7,618 bases of DNA, taken from Dehalococcoidales bacterium (GTDB taxonomy: Bacteria; Chloroflexota; Dehalococcoidia; Dehalococcoidales; UBA5627). The stretch lies in NCBI GenBank assembly GCA_012719115.1, contig JAAYAZ010000162.1:1-7618 (forward strand), written 5' to 3'. Position 1 is the stretch's first letter; each line of letters opens with the position of its first letter. The position numbers were made by a program, and so were the translations under genes. The notes below the pieces were generated by a model. It had not been told where the DNA came from. It saw nothing but the letters and a program-made list of their open reading frames with translations, and searched no databases. Positions 1 to 5,715 of this stretch are shown here, in pieces.

Positions 1-734
1 ATTTCGAAACCGCCGACTTTCGATAAAATATCGAGGGCATCGTTGTCATCGGGGTGATTGACTTCCAAAGCCCGGTTAATGATATCTATTTTATGCTCCA
101 GTTGATTATCGTCGATGCCTGTCCCCCTCCCCACAACTTCCGCCACAGTCCTTCCGGTAATCGCCGCACAAATGGCGCTGGCGGCAGTGGTATTGCCGAT
201 ACCCATTTCACCGGTGCCGACGATATCCAACCCCTTTGCTATTTGAGATTCTACAACGGCAATTCCTGCTTCTATTGATTCAATTGCCTGCTTACAAGTC
301 ATTGCCGCACCGGTTGCCATATTGGCAGTGCCATCTGCTATCGCCTTACATTCGAGTAAAGGATTTGATTCGAAGCCGCCGATTACACCCATATCTACAA
401 CAACGACCCGAGCGCCAATATGCCGCGCAAAAACGTTGACAGCGGCACAGCCGTTAAGAAACGGATAGACCATCTGGCGTGTTACTTCCTGCGGGTAGGC
501 GCTGACTCCTTCCACTACCACACCGTGGTCAGCTGCCATAACCACAATAGCTTTGTTATCGAATGTAGAGGTAATACAGCGACGTATACCGGCCACCCTG
601 ACAGATACACCCTCAAGCTTGCCAAGGCTGCCTCTGGGCTTGGTAAGCGAATCCTGCCGTTTACGTGCAAGCTCTATTGCATTTTGGTCGACAGGTTCTA
701 TTTTCCTTAAAATCTGCGATAGCGAACTGCTCAT
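1..734 (-). CDS. cobT: CobT, nicotinate-nucleotide:dimethylbenzimidazole phosphoribosyltransferase (C-terminus outside window)
   Basis: CobT transfers phosphoribose from nicotinate mononucleotide to 5,6-dimethylbenzimidazole or a related base, giving the alpha-ribotide used as the lower ligand in cobalamin assembly. It is a cytoplasmic enzyme of the nucleotide-loop pathway. Visible are 244 codons with the family motifs KPRGSLG (residues 32-38), AADHGV (67-72), VVVDMG (111-116) and GTGEMGIGNTT (173-183), then GRGTGIDD. Family members are about 350 residues, so roughly 100 residues, including the region expected to hold the catalytic glutamate, lie beyond base 1. The ATG at 734 follows an AGAGGA site; an overlapping ATG at 738 is in a different frame. 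The gene is last in view of the transporter operon, 34 bp after the ATPase stop. No frameshift is seen. Identification is secure; the base actually used cannot be read from sequence. Confidence 0.96.
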   Translation of the reverse strand, partial: MSSSLSQILRKIEPVDQNAIELARKRQDSLTKPRGSLGKLEGVSVRVAGIRRCITSTFDNKAIVVMAADHGVVVEGVSAYPQEVTRQMVYPFLNGCAAVNVFARHIGARVVVVDMGVIGGFESNPLLECKAIADGTANMATGAAMTCKQAIESIEAGIAVVESQIAKGLDIVGTGEMGIGNTTAASAICAAITGRTVAEVVGRGTGIDDNQLEHKIDIINRALEVNHPDDNDALDILSKVGGFE

Positions 735-768
735 TCATTCCTCTTAAAAAATCTATTATCCAACTATT

Positions 769-1566
769 TTAATTTCCGTTATGCCAGCGGTTGCCCGTTA
801 CCAGCGTAACCGGAAGCCTGTTAACCGGATGTGAAGATATACAGACATCGGCGCCATATACCCGTTTTACGTTTACAGCGGTTACTACTTCGCAGGGTGT
901 TCCTTCATTAAAAATGCGGCCTTTATTCAGCATTATGATACGTTCGCAATACTGAGCCGCCAGATTGAGGTCGTGCAAAGCGGCAAGTACCGCCCAACCC
1001 TCTTTTTTACACAATTCGGATATCAATTCCAGCGTTTCTATCTGATAGTTAATATCTAGATGCGAGGTAGGCTCATCGAGCAGGATTATCCCCGGTTTCT
1101 GCGCCAAGGCGCGCGCAATTGTTAAACGCTGTTTTTCGCCACCTGAAAGCTCGCCTGCACGCCTTTGGGCAAGATGAATAGTATCCGTCATTTTCATTGC
1201 TTTTACTGCGATATCAACATCTTTCTGTCCTTCGTATTCCAGAAACTTCATATGCGGAGTACGCCCCATCAGCACTATTTCAAAAGCGGTAAAAGCCTCC
1301 GGCAGCACGGCCGATTGAGGAACAACGGCTACGGTACGGGCAATATCATTCTGTGATATACCTTTTATAGACTTTTCGTTAAGTAAAATATCACCACCTT
1401 TAAGCGGAATAACCCTGGTTATACCTTTTATCAGCGTGGATTTGCCGCACCCGTTGGGTCCGACAATACCAATTACTTCCCCCGAAAGAATTTCGATATC
1501 GATACCCGATAAAACTATTGTTTCACCATATCCGAGAGTAACATTTTTTAATGACAATTTCTGCAT
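769..1566 (-). CDS. btuD: Corrinoid/iron-type ABC transporter ATP-binding protein (BtuD/FecE family)
   Basis: This is a 265-residue cytoplasmic ABC ATPase that would power the adjacent permease. All motifs are intact: Walker A GPNGCGKST (36-44), Q-loop glutamine 84, signature LSGGE (140-144), Walker B IILLDEP (160-166), D-loop SHLD (168-171) and switch histidine 198 in ALHDLN. The MGRTPH stretch after the Q-loop is typical of the FecE/BtuD/FhuC subfamily. The C-terminal extension of about 30 residues (VKRVYGADVCISSHP) is also usual in this group. The ATG at 1566 is preceded by AAGGAGAG with 5 nt spacing. It starts 15 bp after the permease stop, so translation is probably coupled. The family imports cobalamin, ferric siderophores or haem; cobT immediately downstream favours a corrinoid. 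The btuD symbol rests on that context, not on specificity residues. Confidence 0.9.
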   Translation of the reverse strand: MQKLSLKNVTLGYGETIVLSGIDIEILSGEVIGIVGPNGCGKSTLIKGITRVIPLKGGDILLNEKSIKGISQNDIARTVAVVPQSAVLPEAFTAFEIVLMGRTPHMKFLEYEGQKDVDIAVKAMKMTDTIHLAQRRAGELSGGEKQRLTIARALAQKPGIILLDEPTSHLDINYQIETLELISELCKKEGWAVLAALHDLNLAAQYCERIIMLNKGRIFNEGTPCEVVTAVNVKRVYGADVCISSHPVNRLPVTLVTGNRWHNGN

Positions 1567-1581
1567 AATTTCTCTCCTTAC

Positions 1582-2685
1582 CTAAAAAACCGCCTTCTTT
1601 TTACGCTTTAAAAGATACAGGAAAAAGGGAGCGCCGAAGAAAGCGGTAACAATTCCAAGCGGTATTTCGGTCGGTGGCATAACCGTTCTTGCCAAAAGGT
1701 CGGCAAGAATCAGAAATATACTTCCGCAAAGGATAGACAGCGGCAGTAAAAAGCGAAAATCGGGCCCCCATATTAAACGTACCGCATGCGGGATTATGAT
1801 ACCAACAAATCCGATAATACCACCGAAACTGACGGCAGCGGCAGTAATTAAAGTTGCCACCACCAGTAGTATACGTTTGGTTTGCTCAACATTGATACCG
1901 AGTTGCTGTGCCTGCTCCTCATCGAATTGCATTACATTCAACGAGCGTCCGTAGAGGCAAATAATCAGTGAACCAAGAGTTATTACAGGAAGGGTTATCC
2001 AGACATGAATCCATTTCGGAGATGAAAAGCCCCCCAAAAGCCATGACGACATACCGCGAAAAGATTCACCGCTGGTTATTAAAAGATAAGAAGTAATTGC
2101 AGACAAGAATGCTCCCAGAGCGACACCGGCAAGAATCAAAGTTGTCATCGGCAGGCTTTTCCCAACCTTTCCCAGTGAATATACTACGAATACCGCCCCC
2201 AATCCGCCGATGAAAGCAAAAATCGATACCAGGTTTAAGCTCCAGAAAGAGCTGCTTATCGGAATCAAGAAACCGATAACAGCGCCCAGCCCCGCACCCT
2301 GCGATACGCCTATTAGATAAGGGTCTGCCAGCGGATTGCGGAAGAGCCCCTGATAGGTAGCGCCGGCAACCGCCAGCGCCGCTCCTGTCAGTCCGGCTAA
2401 AAGAACACGCGGCATACGCAGGCCGGTAATCACCGTTTCCGTCGTTCCTCCCCAGTTTTCGGGGATGGAAAGAAACGGTATTTGAGATAGTAGAATACTA
2501 ATGGTTGTCGAAAAAGGAATGGATGAACTACCCATACTTACGGCAAAGAATATTACCAGCAGTAATAATATTAACAGGAAGACAGCGGAAAGTACCCTTC
2601 CTTTCCACTTGACCGGATTCGTATAATCAGTTTTCTTTTCTGCTGTCATAATTATTGCCGATTCCATACTCAATACCAACAGCAA
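1582..2685 (-). CDS. btuC: FecCD/BtuC-family ABC transporter permease
   Basis: This 367-residue polytopic inner-membrane protein is expected to have about ten helices and to form a homodimeric channel with the ATPase encoded downstream. Family hallmarks are GLRMPRVLLAG (88-98), GATYQGLFRNPLADPYLIG (108-126), the DEEQAQQLGI segment (255-264) that normally precedes the ATPase-coupling helices, and GIIGFVGIIIPHAVRL (289-304). The C-terminus (PPTEIPLGI, then a Lys-rich tail) is also typical. The start is uncertain. A TTG at 2685 lies 4 nt from a GGAGGT site and a second in-frame TTG at 2679 lies 10 nt from it. ATG codons at 2667 and 2649 are too far from that site, though 2649 gives a conventional N-terminus (MTAEKK). 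The gene lies 69 bp after the binding-protein stop in the same operon. The cobalamin assignment is from context. Confidence 0.9.
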   Translation of the reverse strand: MLLVLSMESAIIMTAEKKTDYTNPVKWKGRVLSAVFLLILLLLVIFFAVSMGSSSIPFSTTISILLSQIPFLSIPENWGGTTETVITGLRMPRVLLAGLTGAALAVAGATYQGLFRNPLADPYLIGVSQGAGLGAVIGFLIPISSSFWSLNLVSIFAFIGGLGAVFVVYSLGKVGKSLPMTTLILAGVALGAFLSAITSYLLITSGESFRGMSSWLLGGFSSPKWIHVWITLPVITLGSLIICLYGRSLNVMQFDEEQAQQLGINVEQTKRILLVVATLITAAAVSFGGIIGFVGIIIPHAVRLIWGPDFRFLLPLSILCGSIFLILADLLARTVMPPTEIPLGIVTAFFGAPFFLYLLKRKKKAVF

Positions 2686-2689
2686 CCCT

Positions 2690-2695
2690 ACCTCC
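2690..2695 (-). promoter_or_regulatory. Shine-Dalgarno site deciding the permease start
   Basis: GGAGGT on the minus strand. It is the only strong ribosome-binding site upstream of the permease and points to TTG initiation at 2685 (4 nt away) or 2679 (10 nt), not to the ATG codons at 2667 or 2649. Confidence 0.65.
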
Positions 2696-2754
2696 GGAAA
2701 TACATTTTTCTTCCCGTATGGTATGAATATTTAATGATATTGAGTTATCTTATT

Positions 2755-3768
2755 CTATGAAAATAAATCCGGATGTAAAAGACCGGCATAGATTTCAAGC
2801 GCATCGACTATGCGCGGACCGGCGCGGCAGACAATGTCGGAATCAACGATATAAATATGCTCGTTCAAATAGGCATTTGTTTCATTAAAGGGAGAGTCTT
2901 CCGCAATAACCGCATAAAAAGATGATTCGGAGCCATAGTCGGTAACAACAGTAATAACATCGGGGTTGCGGATTACAGCCTGCTCCAGGTCAACCTGAAC
3001 GTCCCATTCCACATCGTCAAAGACATTAACGCCGCCTGCCATATCAATGATAATATCCAAAAATGTATATTTACCGGTTGTCCACAAAGGATCGAACCAT
3101 GTAATATGCAATACAGACGGTTTTTCGGCTTCACCAAGACCTCCAAGGGCCCCGCGGACTGCATCAATTCTATCTTGCAATCCGGCTACGGCATCAGCCG
3201 CAACAGAATAGCGCCCCGACAGTTCGCCCACAAGCATTATATCCCGCATAACGCCTTCGATGTCGGATGGAGCGATGACTATAACGGTTAGCCCCTGCGA
3301 TTGCAGCCATTCTACATCCCCGGTAGTGCACTGAATACTGTCTGCGAGTACTATATCGGGGTTGAGCAGCAGGATTTTTTCCTTATTGGGGTCGTAGTAA
3401 CCGCCGATACTTCCTATCTCGCTCACCTCTTCGGGATAATTGCAGTAGTCGGTTCTGCCGATAAGTTTATCCCCGGCTTCGACGAAATAGACAATCTCCG
3501 TAATGGTAGGAGCAAGCGAAATAATGGTGTCAACAGGCCCATCGAATGTGTATGTCATACCGGCATCATCGGTAATGGTAATTAACTGAACGGTTTCAGT
3601 TACCGTGTCGGTAGTTGTTTGAGTTACCGTAGTAGCAGATGTGGATACTATCGTTTTTGTAGAGGTAACGGTCTGCACCTCAGGTGTACAACCGGAAATA
3701 AAGGGAGTGGACAAAGCTAATATGAATATCAAACCGATAACAGCCGCAAATCTTCTAAATTTTCTCAA
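2755..3768 (-). CDS. btuF: Corrinoid/iron-type ABC transporter substrate-binding lipoprotein (BtuF-like)
   Basis: This 337-residue extracytoplasmic binding protein would deliver substrate to the permease. A signal peptide (basic RKFRR, then a hydrophobic core to residue 22) ends in the lipobox ISGC with Cys27 as the predicted lipidated residue. Residues 28-61 are a Thr/Val/Ser-rich spacer. The class III periplasmic-binding fold follows: SLAPTITEIV (84-93), IGRTDYCNYPEEV (103-115), KILLLNPDIVLAD (131-143) and the C-terminal CRAGPRIVDALE signature (314-325). Length fits the family once the spacer is allowed for. The start is TTG at 3768, 7 nt from an AGGAGG site. It heads the operon with permease, ATPase and cobT, so a corrinoid is the likely ligand. 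A siderophore or haem cannot be excluded, because BtuF, FhuD and HmuT relatives share these motifs. Confidence 0.9.
   Translation of the reverse strand: MRKFRRFAAVIGLIFILALSTPFISGCTPEVQTVTSTKTIVSTSATTVTQTTTDTVTETVQLITITDDAGMTYTFDGPVDTIISLAPTITEIVYFVEAGDKLIGRTDYCNYPEEVSEIGSIGGYYDPNKEKILLLNPDIVLADSIQCTTGDVEWLQSQGLTVIVIAPSDIEGVMRDIMLVGELSGRYSVAADAVAGLQDRIDAVRGALGGLGEAEKPSVLHITWFDPLWTTGKYTFLDIIIDMAGGVNVFDDVEWDVQVDLEQAVIRNPDVITVVTDYGSESSFYAVIAEDSPFNETNAYLNEHIYIVDSDIVCRAGPRIVDALEIYAGLLHPDLFS
3586..3687 (-). other. Threonine-rich surface linker in the binding lipoprotein
   Basis: Residues 28-61 sit between the lipidated cysteine and the folded domain and are dominated by Thr, Val and Ser (for example TTVTQTTTDTVTETV). 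This would be an extended, possibly glycosylated tether holding the domain away from the membrane. A similar tract occurs in the membrane protease encoded from 5696. Confidence 0.75.
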
Positions 3769-3775
3769 ACCATCG

Positions 3776-3781
3776 CCTCCT
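3776..3781 (-). promoter_or_regulatory. Shine-Dalgarno site for the TTG start of the binding protein
   Basis: AGGAGG on the minus strand, 7 nt before the TTG at 3768. An ATG at 3773 is closer but out of frame and meets TGA after two codons, so the TTG start is preferred. Confidence 0.75.
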
Positions 3782-3794
3782 GAAATAAAGTCTT

Positions 3795-3828
3795 ATTGAT
3801 TATAATCAATTTCACTTGATTATAATAA
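3795..3828. promoter_or_regulatory. Candidate tandem operator over the corrinoid operon promoter
   Basis: A perfect 16-bp palindrome, ATTGATTATAATCAAT, lies at 3795-3810. A second copy, TTGATTATAAT followed by AA, begins at 3816. The copies start 20 bp apart, about two helical turns, which places them on the same DNA face. Half-sites 3800-3809 and 3816-3825 also form a perfect 10-bp inverted repeat with a 6-bp gap. The second copy covers the -10 hexamer and the first lies just downstream of the predicted transcript start, the usual layout for repression. No cognate regulator is identified; the winged-helix protein at 4605-5387 is one candidate. Confidence 0.6.
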
Positions 3829-3847
3829 GAAAAAAGATGGCTGTCAA
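3819..3847 (-). promoter_or_regulatory. Consensus sigma70-type promoter of the corrinoid operon
   Basis: On the minus strand, -35 TTGACA (3842-3847) and -10 TATAAT (3819-3824) are both perfect matches, separated by a 17-bp spacer. The predicted start is near 3812, giving a leader of about 44 nt before the TTG at 3768. Confidence 0.85.
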
Positions 3848-3921
3848 GAGTTTTTTAAATCTACGGGGAATATAATTAATATTTTTTAGGCACCGGTAAG
3901 AAATATTATGAAGTTTAGCAA

Positions 3922-4548
3922 TTACTGAATAGCGTTCATAAGCATGGAATAGTATTTCGGGTCGCGAGTGTTGTAAAGCTGATACCAGGAATCCACTATC
4001 TCGGGAGTAAAAACATCCAGCTTGGCAAAAACCTGTGCCGAAAACTCCAGCGGAGCAATTCCGGATGCCGTAATCAGATTGCCATCAGTTACCGCCGGTT
4101 GGTTTTGATAAAAAGCCTCTCCGGCGTAATCGGGACAAAAGGCTTTCATAAACTCAAGATTGTTACTGGTATGTGGCCTGTTATTCAGCAATCCTTTACC
4201 GGCAAGCCCAATAGTGGCGCCGCAAATTGCGGCGACAACGATATTATCCTTAAGACATTGTTCGGCAACAGCCAGAATAGCGTCATGAAGTGGGTCCAGC
4301 CAGGTATCTCCCCCCGGCAACACCAGGACAGTTATATCTTTAGGTTTCAATGCCGAGATTTCGACGTCCGGCTTGATTTTTAATCCCCCCATTGTGGTTA
4401 CCTCGCTGGTATCATTACCCACGGTAACCAGTTTCAATGACGGGCTACCCTTCTTAAAAAACCTTCCCGAATTGATTTCGGCGGTTATATAAGCGATTTC
4501 CCAATCCGCCATAGTATCGAAAACATAAAGAAAAACTGATTTTTTCAT
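3922..4548 (-). CDS. DJ-1/PfpI-superfamily protein (class I glutamine amidotransferase-like fold)
   Basis: This is a 208-residue predicted cytoplasmic protein of the superfamily that includes DJ-1, PfpI peptidase-like proteins, Hsp31-type chaperone/glyoxalases and transcription-factor sensor domains. It opens with a hydrophobic first strand (VFLYVFDTMADWE). Glu17 is placed as in DJ-1 to contact the nucleophile. VLPGG is at 76-80, and the nucleophile elbow AAICGAT puts the reactive Cys at 109. Cys109 is followed by Gly, not by the His of the PfpI/YhbO group; His126 could serve as a third polar residue. Start ATG 4548 has AAGGAAG upstream. The gene lies 56 bp downstream of the winged-helix gene on the same strand, so the two may be co-transcribed. 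The reaction cannot be predicted: deglycase, glyoxalase, peptidase and redox-sensing roles are all known in this fold. Confidence 0.88.
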   Translation of the reverse strand: MKKSVFLYVFDTMADWEIAYITAEINSGRFFKKGSPSLKLVTVGNDTSEVTTMGGLKIKPDVEISALKPKDITVLVLPGGDTWLDPLHDAILAVAEQCLKDNIVVAAICGATIGLAGKGLLNNRPHTSNNLEFMKAFCPDYAGEAFYQNQPAVTDGNLITASGIAPLEFSAQVFAKLDVFTPEIVDSWYQLYNTRDPKYYSMLMNAIQ

Positions 4549-4604
4549 CTTTCTTCCTTCCGCATCATTATAAATTTCCCATAACCGAAAATTGTCCGCA
4601 TTAT

Positions 4605-5387
4605 TTATAGACTTGACTCCGCAACCAACCGGAAATGAATTTTCTCTTTTTCCAACCTAATTATCAACTCGTTTAACTCACCTTCCACACAACAAACGAG
4701 CACATCGAGACCGGTTCTGGCAGCCTCAACAACAACCTCTACTACACCGTAGCGATAATAATCAACACCGATTTTTAAGAGCGCCGCATACGACTCTATC
4801 CCCAGCCCGGCTATAATGCTGCTGTCGCCGGCATATTTCTTTAACACATCGTAGTTGACCTTACGCGAACCACCGCGCGAAATATCGGGTATTGTAAAAA
4901 CGATAACTTTTCCCGTCTCCAATGGAACTATACCCTTTATTTCGGTTATTCCGACATCCTCTCCGGCTTTGGCGGGTGTTACCGCAAAACCGGTTGCCCC
5001 GTTGTTAATCTTAGCTGAGGCATAAAGCAATCCACCCTTCATTTTCAATGATACCTGCTGATTGCTGTCTAAATCATCTTCGGCCAAAGCTGCGCAGACG
5101 GATATATTATTTACGGCTCTCTGTATATATAGATTGTATGAGTTTAATTCCTTTAAAGATTTGATTACCCGGTTGACGCCCTCCTTGGTAACCCGATAAC
5201 TTGAACGCCCCAGCGCTACCAGCATTCCTTCACCAATAAGCTGTGCGATATAATCGGAAACCGCCTGCGGTGTAATATCCAATTCCCCGGCAATTTCACG
5301 CTGCTGAATATCGGGTCCTTTGGCAGCTATTTCGACCAGAATCTGAAACTTGGTGGTCTGATTTTTATTACGCAACACTTCTATCAT
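4605..5387 (-). CDS. Winged-helix (MarR-like) transcriptional regulator with an unrecognised C-terminal domain
   Basis: This 260-residue cytoplasmic protein is a probable DNA-binding regulator. Residues about 10-75 form a winged helix-turn-helix: helix ATTKFQILVEIAAKG-like in character, then QQREIAGELDITPQAVSDYI with TPQAVSDYIAQL (39-50) as recognition helix, then a wing (LVALGRSSYRVTKEG, 56-70). A helical linker leads to a C-terminal domain (about 110-260) that I do not recognise. It shows alternating strands, a Gly-rich GFAVTPAKAGEDVGITEI segment and Val-rich strands ending in VLVCCVEGELNEL; the paired cysteines could sense metal or redox state. The arrangement resembles MarR-like regulators common in archaea. 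The start is ATG 5387, with only a weak site (GGGTA). It is divergent from the membrane protease and upstream of the DJ-1-like gene. Targets could include its own promoter, that gene or the corrinoid operon; none is shown. Confidence 0.8.
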   Translation of the reverse strand: MIEVLRNKNQTTKFQILVEIAAKGPDIQQREIAGELDITPQAVSDYIAQLIGEGMLVALGRSSYRVTKEGVNRVIKSLKELNSYNLYIQRAVNNISVCAALAEDDLDSNQQVSLKMKGGLLYASAKINNGATGFAVTPAKAGEDVGITEIKGIVPLETGKVIVFTIPDISRGGSRKVNYDVLKKYAGDSSIIAGLGIESYAALLKIGVDYYRYGVVEVVVEAARTGLDVLVCCVEGELNELIIRLEKEKIHFRLVAESSL

Positions 5388-5420
5388 TATAAATTACCCA
5401 TATTTTACCTTAATTTTACC
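5388..5420 (-). repeat. Three tandem 11-bp repeats abutting the regulator start codon
   Basis: Read on the minus strand, the 33 bp before the ATG at 5387 split into three 11-bp units that each begin GGTAA. The first is GGTAAAATTAA (5410-5420), the second GGTAAAATATG (5399-5409) and the third GGTAATTTATA (5388-5398). The 11-bp period is close to one helical turn. They overlap the second candidate promoter and the translation-initiation region. Confidence 0.5.
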
Positions 5421-5429
5421 GGATATCAA
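5402..5429 (-). promoter_or_regulatory. Candidate proximal promoter of the winged-helix gene
   Basis: On the minus strand, TTGATA (5424-5429), a 16-bp spacer and TAAAAT (5402-5407), each one mismatch from consensus. The transcript would begin near 5395, only about 8 nt before the ATG, which would fit the weak Shine-Dalgarno. The -35 lies inside the inverted repeat at 5421-5435. Confidence 0.35.
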
Positions 5430-5435
5430 GTATCC
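5421..5435. repeat. Short inverted repeat GGATA-N5-TATCC
   Basis: GGATATCAAGTATCC has 5-bp arms around a 5-bp centre. It lies between the two candidate promoters of the winged-helix gene and could be an autoregulatory site. It is short and may be chance. Confidence 0.3.
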
Positions 5436-5457
5436 TTTTTACAATTTGTACGTTTTT

Positions 5458-5485
5458 ATTATAGCGGTTCTTTTATAAAATACAA
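5458..5485 (-). promoter_or_regulatory. Candidate distal promoter of the winged-helix gene
   Basis: On the minus strand, TTGTAT (5480-5485), a 16-bp spacer and a perfect TATAAT (5458-5463). The start would be near 5451, giving a leader of about 64 nt that contains the 5-bp-arm inverted repeat and the three 11-bp repeats. Confidence 0.5.
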
Positions 5486-5534
5486 CGCTTTATATAATAA
5501 AAGCACTGATTATGGTTGTTTTACTTTTTGTCTT

Positions 5535-5581
5535 TTTCGAAAACAATTCGAAATCTGAATGAAAACTCTCATAATTTTCAT
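5535..5581. repeat. Two adjacent inverted repeats in the divergent region
   Basis: TTTCGAA (5535-5541) and TTCGAAA (5547-5553) form 7-bp arms around a 5-bp spacer. ATGAAAA (5559-5565) and TTTTCAT (5575-5581) form 7-bp arms around a 9-bp spacer. Neither is followed by a T-run, so they look more like protein-binding sites than terminators. An alternative pairing of CTCT (5566-5569) with AGAG (5582-5585) is also possible. Confidence 0.4.
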
Positions 5582-5619
5582 AGAGTACTCCGATATGTTA
5601 GCATAGAGGCAATAAAATT

Positions 5620-5715
5620 ATGAAAGAACATTCCGGCATTAAGATATTTATCAATCAGAATAGATATAATATTGTCAATTTAGAGTGGGGAAACAGTGGA
5701 CTGGAAAAAATTTAA
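5620..5715 (+). CDS. Doubtful 31-codon small ORF overlapping the protease start
   Basis: An ATG at 5620 opens a 31-codon frame ending in TAA at 5713-5715. It overlaps the first 20 bases of the membrane-protease gene in another frame. An AGAGG (5605-5609) lies 10 nt upstream, slightly far. The peptide begins MKEHSGIKIF, is mixed polar and hydrophobic, and matches no family I know. A leader peptide coupling translation to the protease is conceivable, but an ORF this short arises easily by chance. Confidence 0.15.
   Translation: MKEHSGIKIFINQNRYNIVNLEWGNSGLEKI
5665..5670 (+). promoter_or_regulatory. Possible -10 element of the membrane-protease gene
   Basis: A perfect TATAAT lies 25 bp before the GTG start at 5696, but no convincing -35 hexamer sits 16-18 bp upstream and there is no TG extension. 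If used, the start would be near 5677 with a leader of about 19 nt. Confidence 0.3.

Larger units (their letters stand above)
5388..5695. other. Divergent intergenic region (308 bp)
   Basis: This AT-rich stretch separates the leftward winged-helix gene from the rightward membrane protease. It holds two candidate leftward promoters, the 11-bp repeats, inverted repeats at 5421-5435, 5535-5553 and 5559-5581, a lone rightward TATAAT at 5665-5670 without a good -35, and a doubtful 31-codon ORF at 5620-5715. No tRNA, riboswitch or terminator with a GC-rich stem and T-run is apparent. Confidence 0.7.

Noticed and set aside
54..747. Several plus-strand open frames of 64-96 codons
   Set aside because: They lie antisense to cobT, whose minus-strand frame carries all diagnostic motifs.
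3106..3585. Plus-strand open frames antisense to the binding protein
   Set aside because: The minus-strand frame has a lipobox and class III binding-protein signatures; the antisense products resemble nothing.
3765..3773. ATG at 3773 as start of the binding-protein gene
   Set aside because: It is out of frame with the gene, reads only ATG GTT then TGA, and is too close to the AGGAGG site.
3769..3921. Rho-independent terminator between the DJ-1-like gene and the corrinoid operon
   Set aside because: There are T-runs and a short ACCGGT palindrome, but no GC-rich stem is positioned before a T-run on the minus strand.
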